Source of the DNA: Pseudomonadota bacterium
Lineage (GTDB): Bacteria > Pseudomonadota > Gammaproteobacteria > Steroidobacterales > Steroidobacteraceae
Direction: 5' to 3'
NCBI GenBank assembly: GCA_021847105.1
Contig: JAJZUT010000007.1
Span: 124,001 to 188,000, forward strand
Length of the DNA: 64,000 bases
Shown here: positions 54,234 to 62,780 of the stretch, piece by piece
Numbering within the stretch: the first letter of the stretch is position 1
Layout of the letters: every line of letters starts with the position of its first letter
Notes under the pieces: model-generated
The model's database searches: none
What the model saw: the letters and a program-made list of their open reading frames with translations, nothing else
What the model was told of the DNA's origin: nothing
Made by a program: the position numbers and the translations under genes

Positions 54234-56019
54234 GCCGCGGCCCGCGCTGCGGCTCGAAAACGTCAGCCACCAGTTCGGGAGCCACGCGCACCCCGAGACC
54301 GCACTCGCCGGGGTCTCGGCCTCCGCCGCAGCCGGCACCGTGACCGGCCTCATTGGTCCGGACGGGGCCGGTAAAACCACCCTGCTGCGTCTCGTGGCCG
54401 GACTGCTGCGCCTGCAGAGTGGTCGCATAGAGGTCCTGGGCGAGGATGTGGCTGGCAATCCGGATGGCGCCCGCGCACGACTCGGCTACATGCCGCAGCG
54501 CTTCGGACTGTACGAAGATCTCACGGTTCGCGAGAATCTCGAGTTGTACGCGAAAGTACAGAATGTCCCGCCGCAGGCATGGACGGCGCGCGGCAGCGAA
54601 CTGATGCACATGACCGGACTGGCGCCGTTTCTGGGGCGCCTCTCGGGCCGACTGTCCGGCGGCATGAAGCAGAAGCTCGGACTCGCCTGCACACTGGTAC
54701 GCATCCCAGAGCTGCTGCTGCTCGATGAACCGACGGTCGGGGTCGACCCGGTCTCGCGCCGGGAGCTGTGGGCCATCATCGATCATCTGGTGCGCACCGA
54801 GGGACTGACGGTGCTCGTGAGCACCTCCTATCTGGACGAGGCGGAACGGTGCGAGCGGGTATTGTTGCTGCACGAGGGGCGGCTGGTCTCGGCCACCGAC
54901 CCGAGCGAGTTCGCCGCACAAACCAGCGGTCGCAGCTTCCAGGTTTCGGCTGAGGGCATGGGCAAACGCCGCCTTCAGGCAGAACTGGCGCAGACCCCCG
55001 GCGTACTCGATGCCACCATCCAGGGCTCGTTTGTTCGGATCGTCACTGCCGTGGGCGCGCCACCGCCGTCCGCCTCGGCGCTCGCACCCGGCCTGACACT
55101 CAACATTACGCAAGTCCCGCCGCGCTTTGAGGACAGCTTCGTCGCACTGTTGAAGACGGATGGCGCCGTCTCGCTGGCGGCGCAGACTCCGGCGCCGAGC
55201 GCATCCGGTGACGCCGCAGGCCCCACAGCGCACCGAACTGCGCCGCCAGCCGCTGCCGAAGAAGAACCGGTGATTCTTGCCGCGCAGCTGACCCGACGAT
55301 TCGGGGACTTCCTCGCCGTGGATGCGATCTCCTTTGCGGTACGGCGTGGGGAGATATTCGGCCTGCTGGGTGCGAACGGCGCGGGCAAATCCACCACCTT
55401 TCGGATGCTGTGCGGACTACTGCCGGCCACGAGTGGCACGCTGCGGGTCGCCGGCTACGATCTGCGCCGTGCCGCGGCCAGCGCACGCGCGCGCATCGGC
55501 TACATGGCGCAGAAGTTCTCGCTGTACGGGGATCTGTCCGTGCTCGAGAACCTGCGCTTTTTCGCCAGCGCCTATCGGCTGCGCGATCCACAGCGGCGCG
55601 CGCGCATCGACTGGGCACTCGAGGAATTCGCCCTCGGCGCGCACGCCGCTGCGGTGAGCCGCGAGTTGCCGCTCGGCTATAAGCAACGCCTCGCGCTCGC
55701 TTGTGCGCTGATGCACGAGCCGCAGATCCTCTTTCTCGACGAACCCACTTCGGGCGTCGACCCTCTGGCGCGCCGCGAGTTCTGGCGGCGCATCAACGCG
55801 CTCGCAGAATCCGGAGTCACCGTGCTGGTCACGACGCACTTCATGGAGGAGGCCGAGTATTGCGACCGGCTCGCGGTGCTGGCACAAGGCAAGGTGCTCG
55901 CGAGCGGCGATCCGGACAGTCTCAAGGCGCGCGTACGCACCGCCGATCACCCGCAGCCGACCATGGAAGATGCCTTCATCGCTCTGCTCGAGGCGGCTGC
56001 ACAGCCGCACGCCGCATGA
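54217..56019 (+). CDS. Tandem ABC ATPase (YbhF type)
   Basis: 600 aa with two nucleotide-binding domains. First: Walker A GPDGAGKTTLLR, signature LSGGMKQKLG, Walker B LLLLDEPTVGVD. Second: Walker A GANGAGKSTTFR, degenerate signature ELPLGYKQRLALA, Walker B ILFLDEPTSGVD. An Ala/Pro-rich linker (about 325-350) joins them. The tandem form with two separate permeases is that of the E. coli YbhFSR exporter. Confidence 0.92.
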   Translation: MAAAAEPRPALRLENVSHQFGSHAHPETALAGVSASAAAGTVTGLIGPDGAGKTTLLRLVAGLLRLQSGRIEVLGEDVAGNPDGARARLGYMPQRFGLYEDLTVRENLELYAKVQNVPPQAWTARGSELMHMTGLAPFLGRLSGRLSGGMKQKLGLACTLVRIPELLLLDEPTVGVDPVSRRELWAIIDHLVRTEGLTVLVSTSYLDEAERCERVLLLHEGRLVSATDPSEFAAQTSGRSFQVSAEGMGKRRLQAELAQTPGVLDATIQGSFVRIVTAVGAPPPSASALAPGLTLNITQVPPRFEDSFVALLKTDGAVSLAAQTPAPSASGDAAGPTAHRTAPPAAAEEEPVILAAQLTRRFGDFLAVDAISFAVRRGEIFGLLGANGAGKSTTFRMLCGLLPATSGTLRVAGYDLRRAAASARARIGYMAQKFSLYGDLSVLENLRFFASAYRLRDPQRRARIDWALEEFALGAHAAAVSRELPLGYKQRLALACALMHEPQILFLDEPTSGVDPLARREFWRRINALAESGVTVLVTTHFMEEAEYCDRLAVLAQGKVLASGDPDSLKARVRTADHPQPTMEDAFIALLEAAAQPHAA

Positions 56020-57137
56020 ATGAGTCACTCGAGCGCCTGACCGGTCTGCTGCGCAAAGAGGCGCTGCAGATCCTGCGTGATCCCTCTGCGCTCGCAATCG
56101 CCTTCGTGCTGCCGGCGATGTTGCTCATCATCTTCGGCTACGGCGTCACGCTCGATCCGCACAGAGTGGCCCTTGCGGTGGTTGTCGAGCAGCCGGATGC
56201 GGTCACGCACAGTTTCGTTGCCCAGCTGCGCGGCACGCCGTACTTCACAACCGAATCCTTCTCGACCATTCAGTCGGCCGACCGCGCCTTCGATGCCGAC
56301 AGGGTGAGCGCAATCGTCTGGTTCCGGTCGGATTTCACCCGCCGGCTCGCCTCACGAGGCGCCGCACCGCTCGGGATCATCGTCAATGGCGTGGATGCCA
56401 ACACGGCACGGCTGATCGAAGGGTATCTGCAGCAGACCTGGGCCAACTGGCTCGCCATGCGCAGCCGGGAGCGCGGACTGCCGGCCGGTCTGCCCATCGA
56501 CCTTGAGCCGCGGATACGCTTCAATCCCGCAGTGCGCAGCCGGGACTATCTGGTGCCCGGCCTCATCGCCATCGTCATGACCCTCACCGGGGCGCTGCTC
56601 ACCGCCCTGGTCATTGCCCGCGAGTGGGAGCGGGGCACTCTCGAGGCACTGATGGTAACGCGCGCCACGATCCGCGAGATCTTGCTCGCCAAGCTGGTGC
56701 CGTATTTCCTGCTTGGCATGGGCGGCATGGTGGCGACACTGGTGCTGGCCGTGTGGCTGTTCGGAGTGCCCTTTCACGGCTCTCTGCTCGTGCTGACGGG
56801 CGTATCGGCCCTGTTCCTGCTCGCGGCGCTCGGCATGGGGCTGCTGATCTCGAGCGTCGCCCGCAATCAGTTCGTCGCCGGCCAGATCGCGATCATCGTC
56901 ACGTTCCTGCCCGCATTCATTCTTTCCGGATTCGTATTCGACATCGGCAGCATGCCCTGGCCGATCCGCCTGCTAACGCACGTGGTCGCCGCACGTTACT
57001 TCGTCGCCACGCTGCAGAGTCTGTTCCTCGCCGGTGACATCTGGTCGGTGATCCTGCCGAACGCTCTGGCGCTAGCGGTCATGGCCTTCGTCTTTCTGGG
57101 CGCGGCACGACTGCGAGCTCGCAAACGGTTGGACTAA
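56016..57137 (+). CDS. ABC-2 type permease (YbhS type)
   Basis: 373 aa: one N-terminal helix (IAFVLPAMLLIIFGYGV), a periplasmic domain, then five helices with the ABC-2 motif REWERGTLEALMVTRATIRE. ATG at 56016 overlaps the ATPase stop (ATGA). Works as a heterodimer with the next gene product. Confidence 0.91.
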   Translation: MNESLERLTGLLRKEALQILRDPSALAIAFVLPAMLLIIFGYGVTLDPHRVALAVVVEQPDAVTHSFVAQLRGTPYFTTESFSTIQSADRAFDADRVSAIVWFRSDFTRRLASRGAAPLGIIVNGVDANTARLIEGYLQQTWANWLAMRSRERGLPAGLPIDLEPRIRFNPAVRSRDYLVPGLIAIVMTLTGALLTALVIAREWERGTLEALMVTRATIREILLAKLVPYFLLGMGGMVATLVLAVWLFGVPFHGSLLVLTGVSALFLLAALGMGLLISSVARNQFVAGQIAIIVTFLPAFILSGFVFDIGSMPWPIRLLTHVVAARYFVATLQSLFLAGDIWSVILPNALALAVMAFVFLGAARLRARKRLD

Positions 57138-57142
57138 AGCAC

Positions 57143-58252
57143 ATGTGGCAAGCCGTTCTGGCGCTGATCGTGAAGGAGTTGCTGGCAGTCCTGAAGGACC
57201 CGCGCAGCCGGATGGTGCTGATCGTGCCCCCGCTCATTCAGCTGATCGTGTTCGGCTACGCCGCGACGTTCGATCTCAATCGTGTCCCCATCGCAGTTTA
57301 CAACCAGGACCACAGCCAGCCTTCGCGCGACCTCGTGGCCCGCTTTCTCGGTTCACGCGTCTTCACCCAGACCGCCGTGATCCGGACTGCGCGCCAGATC
57401 ACCCCCCTGCTCGATGCGCGCAAAGTCGACCTCGTCGTATCGATCGATCCACGCTTTACGCGTGACCTGCTCACGCACCGGCCGGCGCCGGTGCAGCTCA
57501 TCGTCGACGGCCGCGACTCCAATACCGCGCTCATCATTCTCGGCTATGCCAATTCGATCATCACCCAGTTCGGCCTAAACTGGATGCGGGGACACGGTGC
57601 ACCTGCACCACCGGCGCTGCTCGACATCCGCGCCCGCTACAACCCGACGCTAAATTCCCAGTGGTTCATCGTGCCGGGCATCATCGCCGTGCTCACCCAG
57701 GTCGTGACGCTGCTGGTCGTCGGGTTGTCCGTCGCCCGCGAGCGCGAAGCGGGAACGTTCGATCAGCTGCTCGTGACTCCCTTCACCCAGGGGGAGATCC
57801 TGCTCGGCAAAGGGCTGCCGGGGCTGCTCATCGGTGGCGTCGAGGCCTCGGTGATCATTCTTGCCGCCGTGTTCTGGTTCGATGTGCCACTACGCGGCAG
57901 CCTGCTCGCCCTGTATCTCGGACTGTTTCTGTTCGTGGCGGCGGTGATCGGCATCGGCCTGATGATCTCCTCGCTCGCGGTGACCCAGCAGCAGGCGCTG
58001 CTCGGGGCGTTCCTGTTCATGGTGCCCTCCATCGTTCTATCGGGCTTTGCCACGCCGATCGCCAATATGCCGCCGGTGATTCAGGAGCTCACCTGGCTCA
58101 ATCCCATGCGGCACATTCTCATCATTGTTCGCGGCACCTTTCTCGAGGGCTCCGGCGTTCACGCATTCGTGCCGGAGTACCTCGCGCTGGCCGCCACTGC
58201 TGCCCTCAGCCTGCTCGCCGCCGGATGGCTGTTCCGCAAGCGTGCGTACTGA
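57143..58252 (+). CDS. ABC-2 type permease (YbhR type)
   Basis: 369 aa with the same layout: helix 1 LIVPPLIQLIVFGYAATF, a periplasmic part and five C-terminal helices, with AREREAGTFDQLLVTPFTQGE as the ABC-2 motif. It is the last gene of the OMF-HlyD-ATPase-permease-permease operon. Substrate is unknown; relatives export cations and drugs. Confidence 0.91.
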   Translation: MWQAVLALIVKELLAVLKDPRSRMVLIVPPLIQLIVFGYAATFDLNRVPIAVYNQDHSQPSRDLVARFLGSRVFTQTAVIRTARQITPLLDARKVDLVVSIDPRFTRDLLTHRPAPVQLIVDGRDSNTALIILGYANSIITQFGLNWMRGHGAPAPPALLDIRARYNPTLNSQWFIVPGIIAVLTQVVTLLVVGLSVAREREAGTFDQLLVTPFTQGEILLGKGLPGLLIGGVEASVIILAAVFWFDVPLRGSLLALYLGLFLFVAAVIGIGLMISSLAVTQQQALLGAFLFMVPSIVLSGFATPIANMPPVIQELTWLNPMRHILIIVRGTFLEGSGVHAFVPEYLALAATAALSLLAAGWLFRKRAY

Positions 58253-58571
58253 CGCCGCGACGCAGAAAGACATCGAACGCCTCGTCCGCAGGGAAGAATT
58301 TCCCCGGCACGGCCCCTTAACTCGGTCCGAGACACGGAACCCGCCGCTGCACTTGCTGACCAAGCGCGGCGATCTCTGCGAGCGCGCCGTGGTGCACGGG
58401 CGGCAGCGCTGCTACACCGTGCAGCCGGATCTCGAGTATTGGCCGCATCCACGCGGCGCTCATACCCCGGGTAGCGCGCAGGGCTTGATTCGCGTGATGT
58501 TTACCTTTTGAATGCCCCCTCCCGCGATTCCTGCTCAAGCCACACCACCGGCCCCGCCGGAAGGAGCATCC
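58253..58571. other. Spacer between the ABC exporter and the thioesterase gene
   Basis: About 320 bp. One frame is open to 58511 in continuation of an overlapping shadow of the permease gene; its tail (LLTKRGDLCERAVVHGRQ) matches no family I know. I do not call a gene here. Confidence 0.4.
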
Positions 58572-58988
58572 ATGTCGAACGGCGCCGCACCGCAACCGCA
58601 GGCCACATTGGACCCCGCAACCGCCCAGCCGGCGATCCGCACGGTCGCCATGCCGGCCGACACCAATCCAGCGGGCGATATCTTTGGCGGGTGGCTGATG
58701 TCGCAGATGGATCTCGCTGCCGGAATCGTCGCGACTCGGCGGGCGAAAGGGCGTGCCGCCACCGTGGCGGTTGACAGCATGACGTTCCTGCAGCCGGTTT
58801 TCGTCGGCGATGAAGTCAGTCTATTTGCGCAACTCACTGGCAGCGGGCGAACTTCGATGCGCGTCTTTGTCGAAGCTTGGCGGCGGCCGCGCGAAGGTGG
58901 CGAATTGAGCAAGGTCACGGAGGCGACATTCGTTTACGTCGCGGTCGATTCAGCACGCCGCTCCCGCCCCCTGCCCCCGCAGGAGTGA
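58572..58988 (+). CDS. Acyl-CoA thioesterase (YciA/hotdog family)
   Basis: 138 aa, a single hotdog-fold domain that hydrolyses acyl-CoA. ANPAGDIFGGWLMSQMD-type residues (NPAGDIFGGWLMSQMDLAAG) include the family Asn and Asp, and AVDSMTFLQPVFVGDEV is the hotdog helix. ATG at 58572 has AAGGAG seven bases upstream; earlier starts add a Pro-rich stretch not in the family. Confidence 0.92.
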   Translation: MSNGAAPQPQATLDPATAQPAIRTVAMPADTNPAGDIFGGWLMSQMDLAAGIVATRRAKGRAATVAVDSMTFLQPVFVGDEVSLFAQLTGSGRTSMRVFVEAWRRPREGGELSKVTEATFVYVAVDSARRSRPLPPQE

Positions 58989-59100
58989 ACGCCGCGCACG
59001 GTCGCAGCACGAACCCGCTAGCTTACGCGCTGGGGAGCGCGGTCCGGCACCCCAGGACCCACCGCCCTCTAACATCGGAATGCACCGGACGTACAGGCGC

Positions 59101-59814
59101 TCAGGGCTGTAGTGCGATCTCCACGCGCTTGTTCCGCTTGCCTTCGTTGCGGATCCGCGTGACGCGGATTGCGCCGATCTCGGCAATATTGCCCACATGC
59201 GTTCCGCCGCACGGCTGCAGGTCGATTCCCGGTATCTTCAGAAGCCGCACGCGGCCCACTCCCCGTGGCGGCTGCACGCTCATGGTCTTCACGAGCTCCG
59301 GATGTGCGTCGAGCTCCGCATCCGTGATCCATAGCGTCTCGGTCGCCACGCCCCTGGCAATGAGGGCGTTCGTCTCGTGGGTGATACGCTCGGCGTCGAG
59401 CAGGTTCATGTCGATGTCGAAATCGAGGCGTGCCCGATCGGGCGCGATATTGCCGCCGGAGACCGGCGCCACGACGACGCACGAGAGCAGGTGCAGCGCC
59501 GTGTGCAATCGCATGAGTGCGTAGCGGCGCTCCCAGTCGAGCTCGAGCGTGAGGATCTCCCCGGGCTCCGGCCGAGACGCCTCAGGTACCGGGAAATGCA
59601 CCACGCTTCCCGGCGTTTCGCCCTTGCGGGTATCGGCAATCACGATCCGCTCGCCGCTTTGCCGGAGCAAGACACCCGTGTCGCCGGGCTGACCGCCCCC
59701 AAGGGGATAGAAGATCGTCCGATCAAGCTCGATCCCGCGTTCGTGCACGCCGAGCACTCGCGCCGTCGCGCTCTTCAGATACGCGTCGTCTCGGAATAGA
59801 AGCTCAGTACTCAC
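59101..59814 (-). CDS. Alanyl-tRNA editing protein (AlaX type)
   Basis: 237-aa free-standing editing domain related to the second half of AlaRS; it hydrolyses Ser-tRNA(Ala) or similar mischarged tRNA. The zinc ligands are in HTALHLLS (H-x3-H) and CGGTHVGN. A YPLGGGQPGDTG motif near the N-terminus is the glycine-rich loop of the family. GTG start at 59814 with AGGGA upstream; the open frame continues beyond it but without similarity. Confidence 0.9.
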   Translation of the reverse strand: MSTELLFRDDAYLKSATARVLGVHERGIELDRTIFYPLGGGQPGDTGVLLRQSGERIVIADTRKGETPGSVVHFPVPEASRPEPGEILTLELDWERRYALMRLHTALHLLSCVVVAPVSGGNIAPDRARLDFDIDMNLLDAERITHETNALIARGVATETLWITDAELDAHPELVKTMSVQPPRGVGRVRLLKIPGIDLQPCGGTHVGNIAEIGAIRVTRIRNEGKRNKRVEIALQP

Positions 59815-60001
59815 GCCGTCGTCCCTTGGGCCGCCCACCGCAGCCGCGCCCGCCAAACCTGGCTCATCTTCGACGATCCACCCACCGCGCAGCAATCCCC
59901 TGCCGGCAGGGCGACGAGCGCCGAGCAGAATCGCCCCCCGCCTCTCCAGAGCTGCAGGTGTGCCGCGCACGCCAGGCGCGACGCGGGAGCGCCGGCATCA
60001 C

Positions 60002-62767
60002 TCAGTCGTCGCCATCCTGGCTCAGATAGTGACTCAGTGGCGCATGCTGTTCCTTCGCCAGTCTGCGCAGGTAGCGCAGCGTGCGCTCATAACTCGCCAG
60101 ACCCTTGCTGGCGATCCACTCCTGGCGCATCTGCTCCCGGCCCGTGACCGTCAGCAGACTGGTGGGTGAATACCGCGCCCCCGGCGTGAACTGCGCCGTC
60201 GCACTCGCCGGTGAGCGCGCACTAAGGCTCAGCCGAGGTTTGCTTGCCCGCAGCATGCGCCGCATCAGCACTGGATTGCGACAGCCGGGATTGAGCTGCG
60301 GCTGAATCGCTGGCGGCCTCACCGGCACCTGCGCCCGATCAGCGTTTCGACGCCAGATGCCACCGATCACGGCGGCATTGGCGTCCCATTGCGACATTGG
60401 CGGCAACCGGAACGCAGCCTCGATCGTGCGCACGATATTCACCTGCGAATAACGCCTTGTCACGTGTTTGCCGCGCACCCAGGGTCCGATCGCCACCGCG
60501 AAGGTACGGTGGGCATCGATGTGATCGGCGCCGGATTGCGCATCATCTTCCGTCACGAACACGAGCATGTGTCGCCACTGCGGCGTGGTGCTGAGATAAT
60601 GGACGATGCGCGCCGAGGCAAGATCGTTGTTGGCCACGTAATAATCGGGCGTGTAATAGCACGGCGCCTGTCCAGCCGTGTGATCATCCGGCAGCCAGAT
60701 GTAGATGAATCTAGGCAGATCCGCGGCATGCTGGCGCATCCACGCAATCGCAACCTCAGCTCGCTGTGTGTCGAGAACCATCCGGTCCCAGCCCGGAAAC
60801 TGCCTCGCAAGATGCCGGCGCAGCGCGGCGGGGATATCGCCGGCCTCGCTCCGCGACACGAATTCGCCGAAGTCCTCAAAGCTGACGTGGTGAGCCTCGA
60901 GATTGTTGAACAGATAGAGCCGTTGCGGATAGGCAATCCAGGGGTTCGACCACCGCCCGAGCACCGACAGGTTGATCGAATCCGCGAACGCGTCCGTCTT
61001 CACCAGCTTCCCGCCCGTCGGCCCGACCCCGGCTGGCGCGCCAATCGAGGATGCCGGCACAAGCGACTGCGTCCAACCCGGGTTTGCGACCAGTCCTCGA
61101 CCCGAATAGTACTGAGGCCAGGTGCGCTGCACGAAATCGGAGTCGGACGCACCCGTGGTCCACTGATGCCCCTGCGCTGTCACTTCGCCATCTGCGAAGA
61201 AGTTCACAAACAGCGCATCGTGCTGGGCCCACTCGAACAGGTTGGGAAGCTCGCGCGCACCGTAGAGTGCCAAGCGCGGATCCGCCCAAGACCCCAGGCC
61301 CTTCAGTTCGCCGAGTTCCTCGTCGAACGTCTTATTTTCCCGCAGGATGAATACGACATAGCGGATCCGCCGGCGCAGCCGGCGCGCGCGCCGCTCATTG
61401 CGGCGCGCCAACGCCATGCGCTGTGCCGCCGAGAAGCCGTTGTCAGCGAGAGCCAGGGCGGTCAGTCGGGGCAAGTCGCGCCGGATTCGCGCAAATGAGA
61501 TCCGCTGCAACACGCCATGCATCATGTTGCCAACCCATTGATGACGCAGATTCGGACCGGAACACAGTCCCTTCGCGGCCACGACGTACAGTGCATGTGC
61601 GCCTGCGGCGAGACCAGTCGGATACCACGCGGTCGGAACCCGCCCGAGCGGGCGTCCAGTGCGCAAGGCAAAGAGCGCAACGTCGTCATTACCCGCATTC
61701 GCCACGTAAAGCGTACCGGAATGAATCGCTACGGCATCCGGGTAACTGCCCGGCGGTGCGCCCGGATAGGGAGAATCGTCAAATACCCTCACCACTCGCA
61801 GCGTCCGGGCATCGACCTGCACGGCCTCATCCACGTTCGAGGCCGTGAACACCACGTCACTGCTGCCCGGCACCGCGCTGAGCGCCGTAGGATGTACCCC
61901 GGGATCGGTGTTGTCGGGCCCCGTCCGCGGACCGATGCACACCCGCCCGATCCGCCGCAGAGTGCGGCTTCTGAGGACCGTCACCCCACAGCCACCCCAG
62001 TCGCTTACAACCAGCAATCGCCCGTGATCGGTCAGCACCGGTGCAAACGGATAGGGGCCCGCATTCGCGTAGCGCGTCTGCCCACTGCGCAGATCGACGC
62101 GAGCCACCGCATTGCTCAGCAGCCCGGTGACGAAGGCGTACCGGCCGCTCCGGTCCACTGTCACCCCGTCGGGGAAGAAATGCCACGCGTCGCCTCTCAT
62201 CCCTTGGTAGCGGTACGGATACTGATGAGGTGGAAACGGGAAGAACCGCAGTCGATATCGGCGCTTCAAGGTCAGCCCGTCGGCACCCGACCGCAATACG
62301 GTGAGCGTATCGCTGCTGCCCCCGGCGGCATACACAGTCCCCTCTGGCCCCACCGCAAGTCCCTGAAAGAAATTCTGCCGCGGAATCTTAAGAACACCCC
62401 GCGGCTCGGCCGCCCCCACCACCACGCCGCGGAAGCCGCGGATTGCACCGCGTCGCGCCAGTGTATCCGCCGCAAAACCAGTTACCGACTGACTCTGCGT
62501 CGCCCCATTGGCGAGAACATAAACCGCACCCCGCCCCACAACCACACTCGACGGGAAGTTCGCCGTGGCGGCCAGGCGCCCCACCGGGCTTACCCGCCGC
62601 CCGGTCGCGATCACGTGCGTAACCGAACGCAGACCCCCGATATCCCCCGCCCGCGCGAACTTGCCCTCCGGCCGACCGCCGGGTGTCGCGCCGCCCGCAG
62701 CACACCCGCCGAGAATCAGCGCGGCCATCGCCGCGCTGATCAGCCGGACCGCTTCAGTCGCCCTCAC
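60002..62767 (-). CDS. Lipoprotein with YncE-like beta-propeller and phosphoesterase domains
   Basis: 921 aa. A lipobox AALILGGC gives a lipidated Cys22. Residues about 50-430 have repeated beta-propeller blades (VYVLANGATQSQ, VYAAGGSSDTLTVL, LYVANAGNDDVALF). From about 470 a phosphoesterase (alkaline-phosphatase-superfamily) domain begins YVVFILRENKTFDEELG and contains ASDSDF, WLPDDHTAG and FVTEDDAQSGADHIDAHR, which hold the metal-binding Asp/His residues. The start is GTG at 62767, preceded by GAGGGAG. It follows the TonB receptor by 13 bp and is probably co-transcribed. Substrate is unknown; a phosphate ester taken up through the receptor is a fair guess. Confidence 0.88.
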   Translation of the reverse strand: MRATEAVRLISAAMAALILGGCAAGGATPGGRPEGKFARAGDIGGLRSVTHVIATGRRVSPVGRLAATANFPSSVVVGRGAVYVLANGATQSQSVTGFAADTLARRGAIRGFRGVVVGAAEPRGVLKIPRQNFFQGLAVGPEGTVYAAGGSSDTLTVLRSGADGLTLKRRYRLRFFPFPPHQYPYRYQGMRGDAWHFFPDGVTVDRSGRYAFVTGLLSNAVARVDLRSGQTRYANAGPYPFAPVLTDHGRLLVVSDWGGCGVTVLRSRTLRRIGRVCIGPRTGPDNTDPGVHPTALSAVPGSSDVVFTASNVDEAVQVDARTLRVVRVFDDSPYPGAPPGSYPDAVAIHSGTLYVANAGNDDVALFALRTGRPLGRVPTAWYPTGLAAGAHALYVVAAKGLCSGPNLRHQWVGNMMHGVLQRISFARIRRDLPRLTALALADNGFSAAQRMALARRNERRARRLRRRIRYVVFILRENKTFDEELGELKGLGSWADPRLALYGARELPNLFEWAQHDALFVNFFADGEVTAQGHQWTTGASDSDFVQRTWPQYYSGRGLVANPGWTQSLVPASSIGAPAGVGPTGGKLVKTDAFADSINLSVLGRWSNPWIAYPQRLYLFNNLEAHHVSFEDFGEFVSRSEAGDIPAALRRHLARQFPGWDRMVLDTQRAEVAIAWMRQHAADLPRFIYIWLPDDHTAGQAPCYYTPDYYVANNDLASARIVHYLSTTPQWRHMLVFVTEDDAQSGADHIDAHRTFAVAIGPWVRGKHVTRRYSQVNIVRTIEAAFRLPPMSQWDANAAVIGGIWRRNADRAQVPVRPPAIQPQLNPGCRNPVLMRRMLRASKPRLSLSARSPASATAQFTPGARYSPTSLLTVTGREQMRQEWIASKGLASYERTLRYLRRLAKEQHAPLSHYLSQDGDD

Positions 62768-62780
62768 TGAACCGCTCCCT

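Noticed and set aside
58125..58511. 128-codon frame overlapping the end of the second ABC permease
   Set aside because: Most of it is an out-of-frame read of the permease, and the unique tail matches no family I know.
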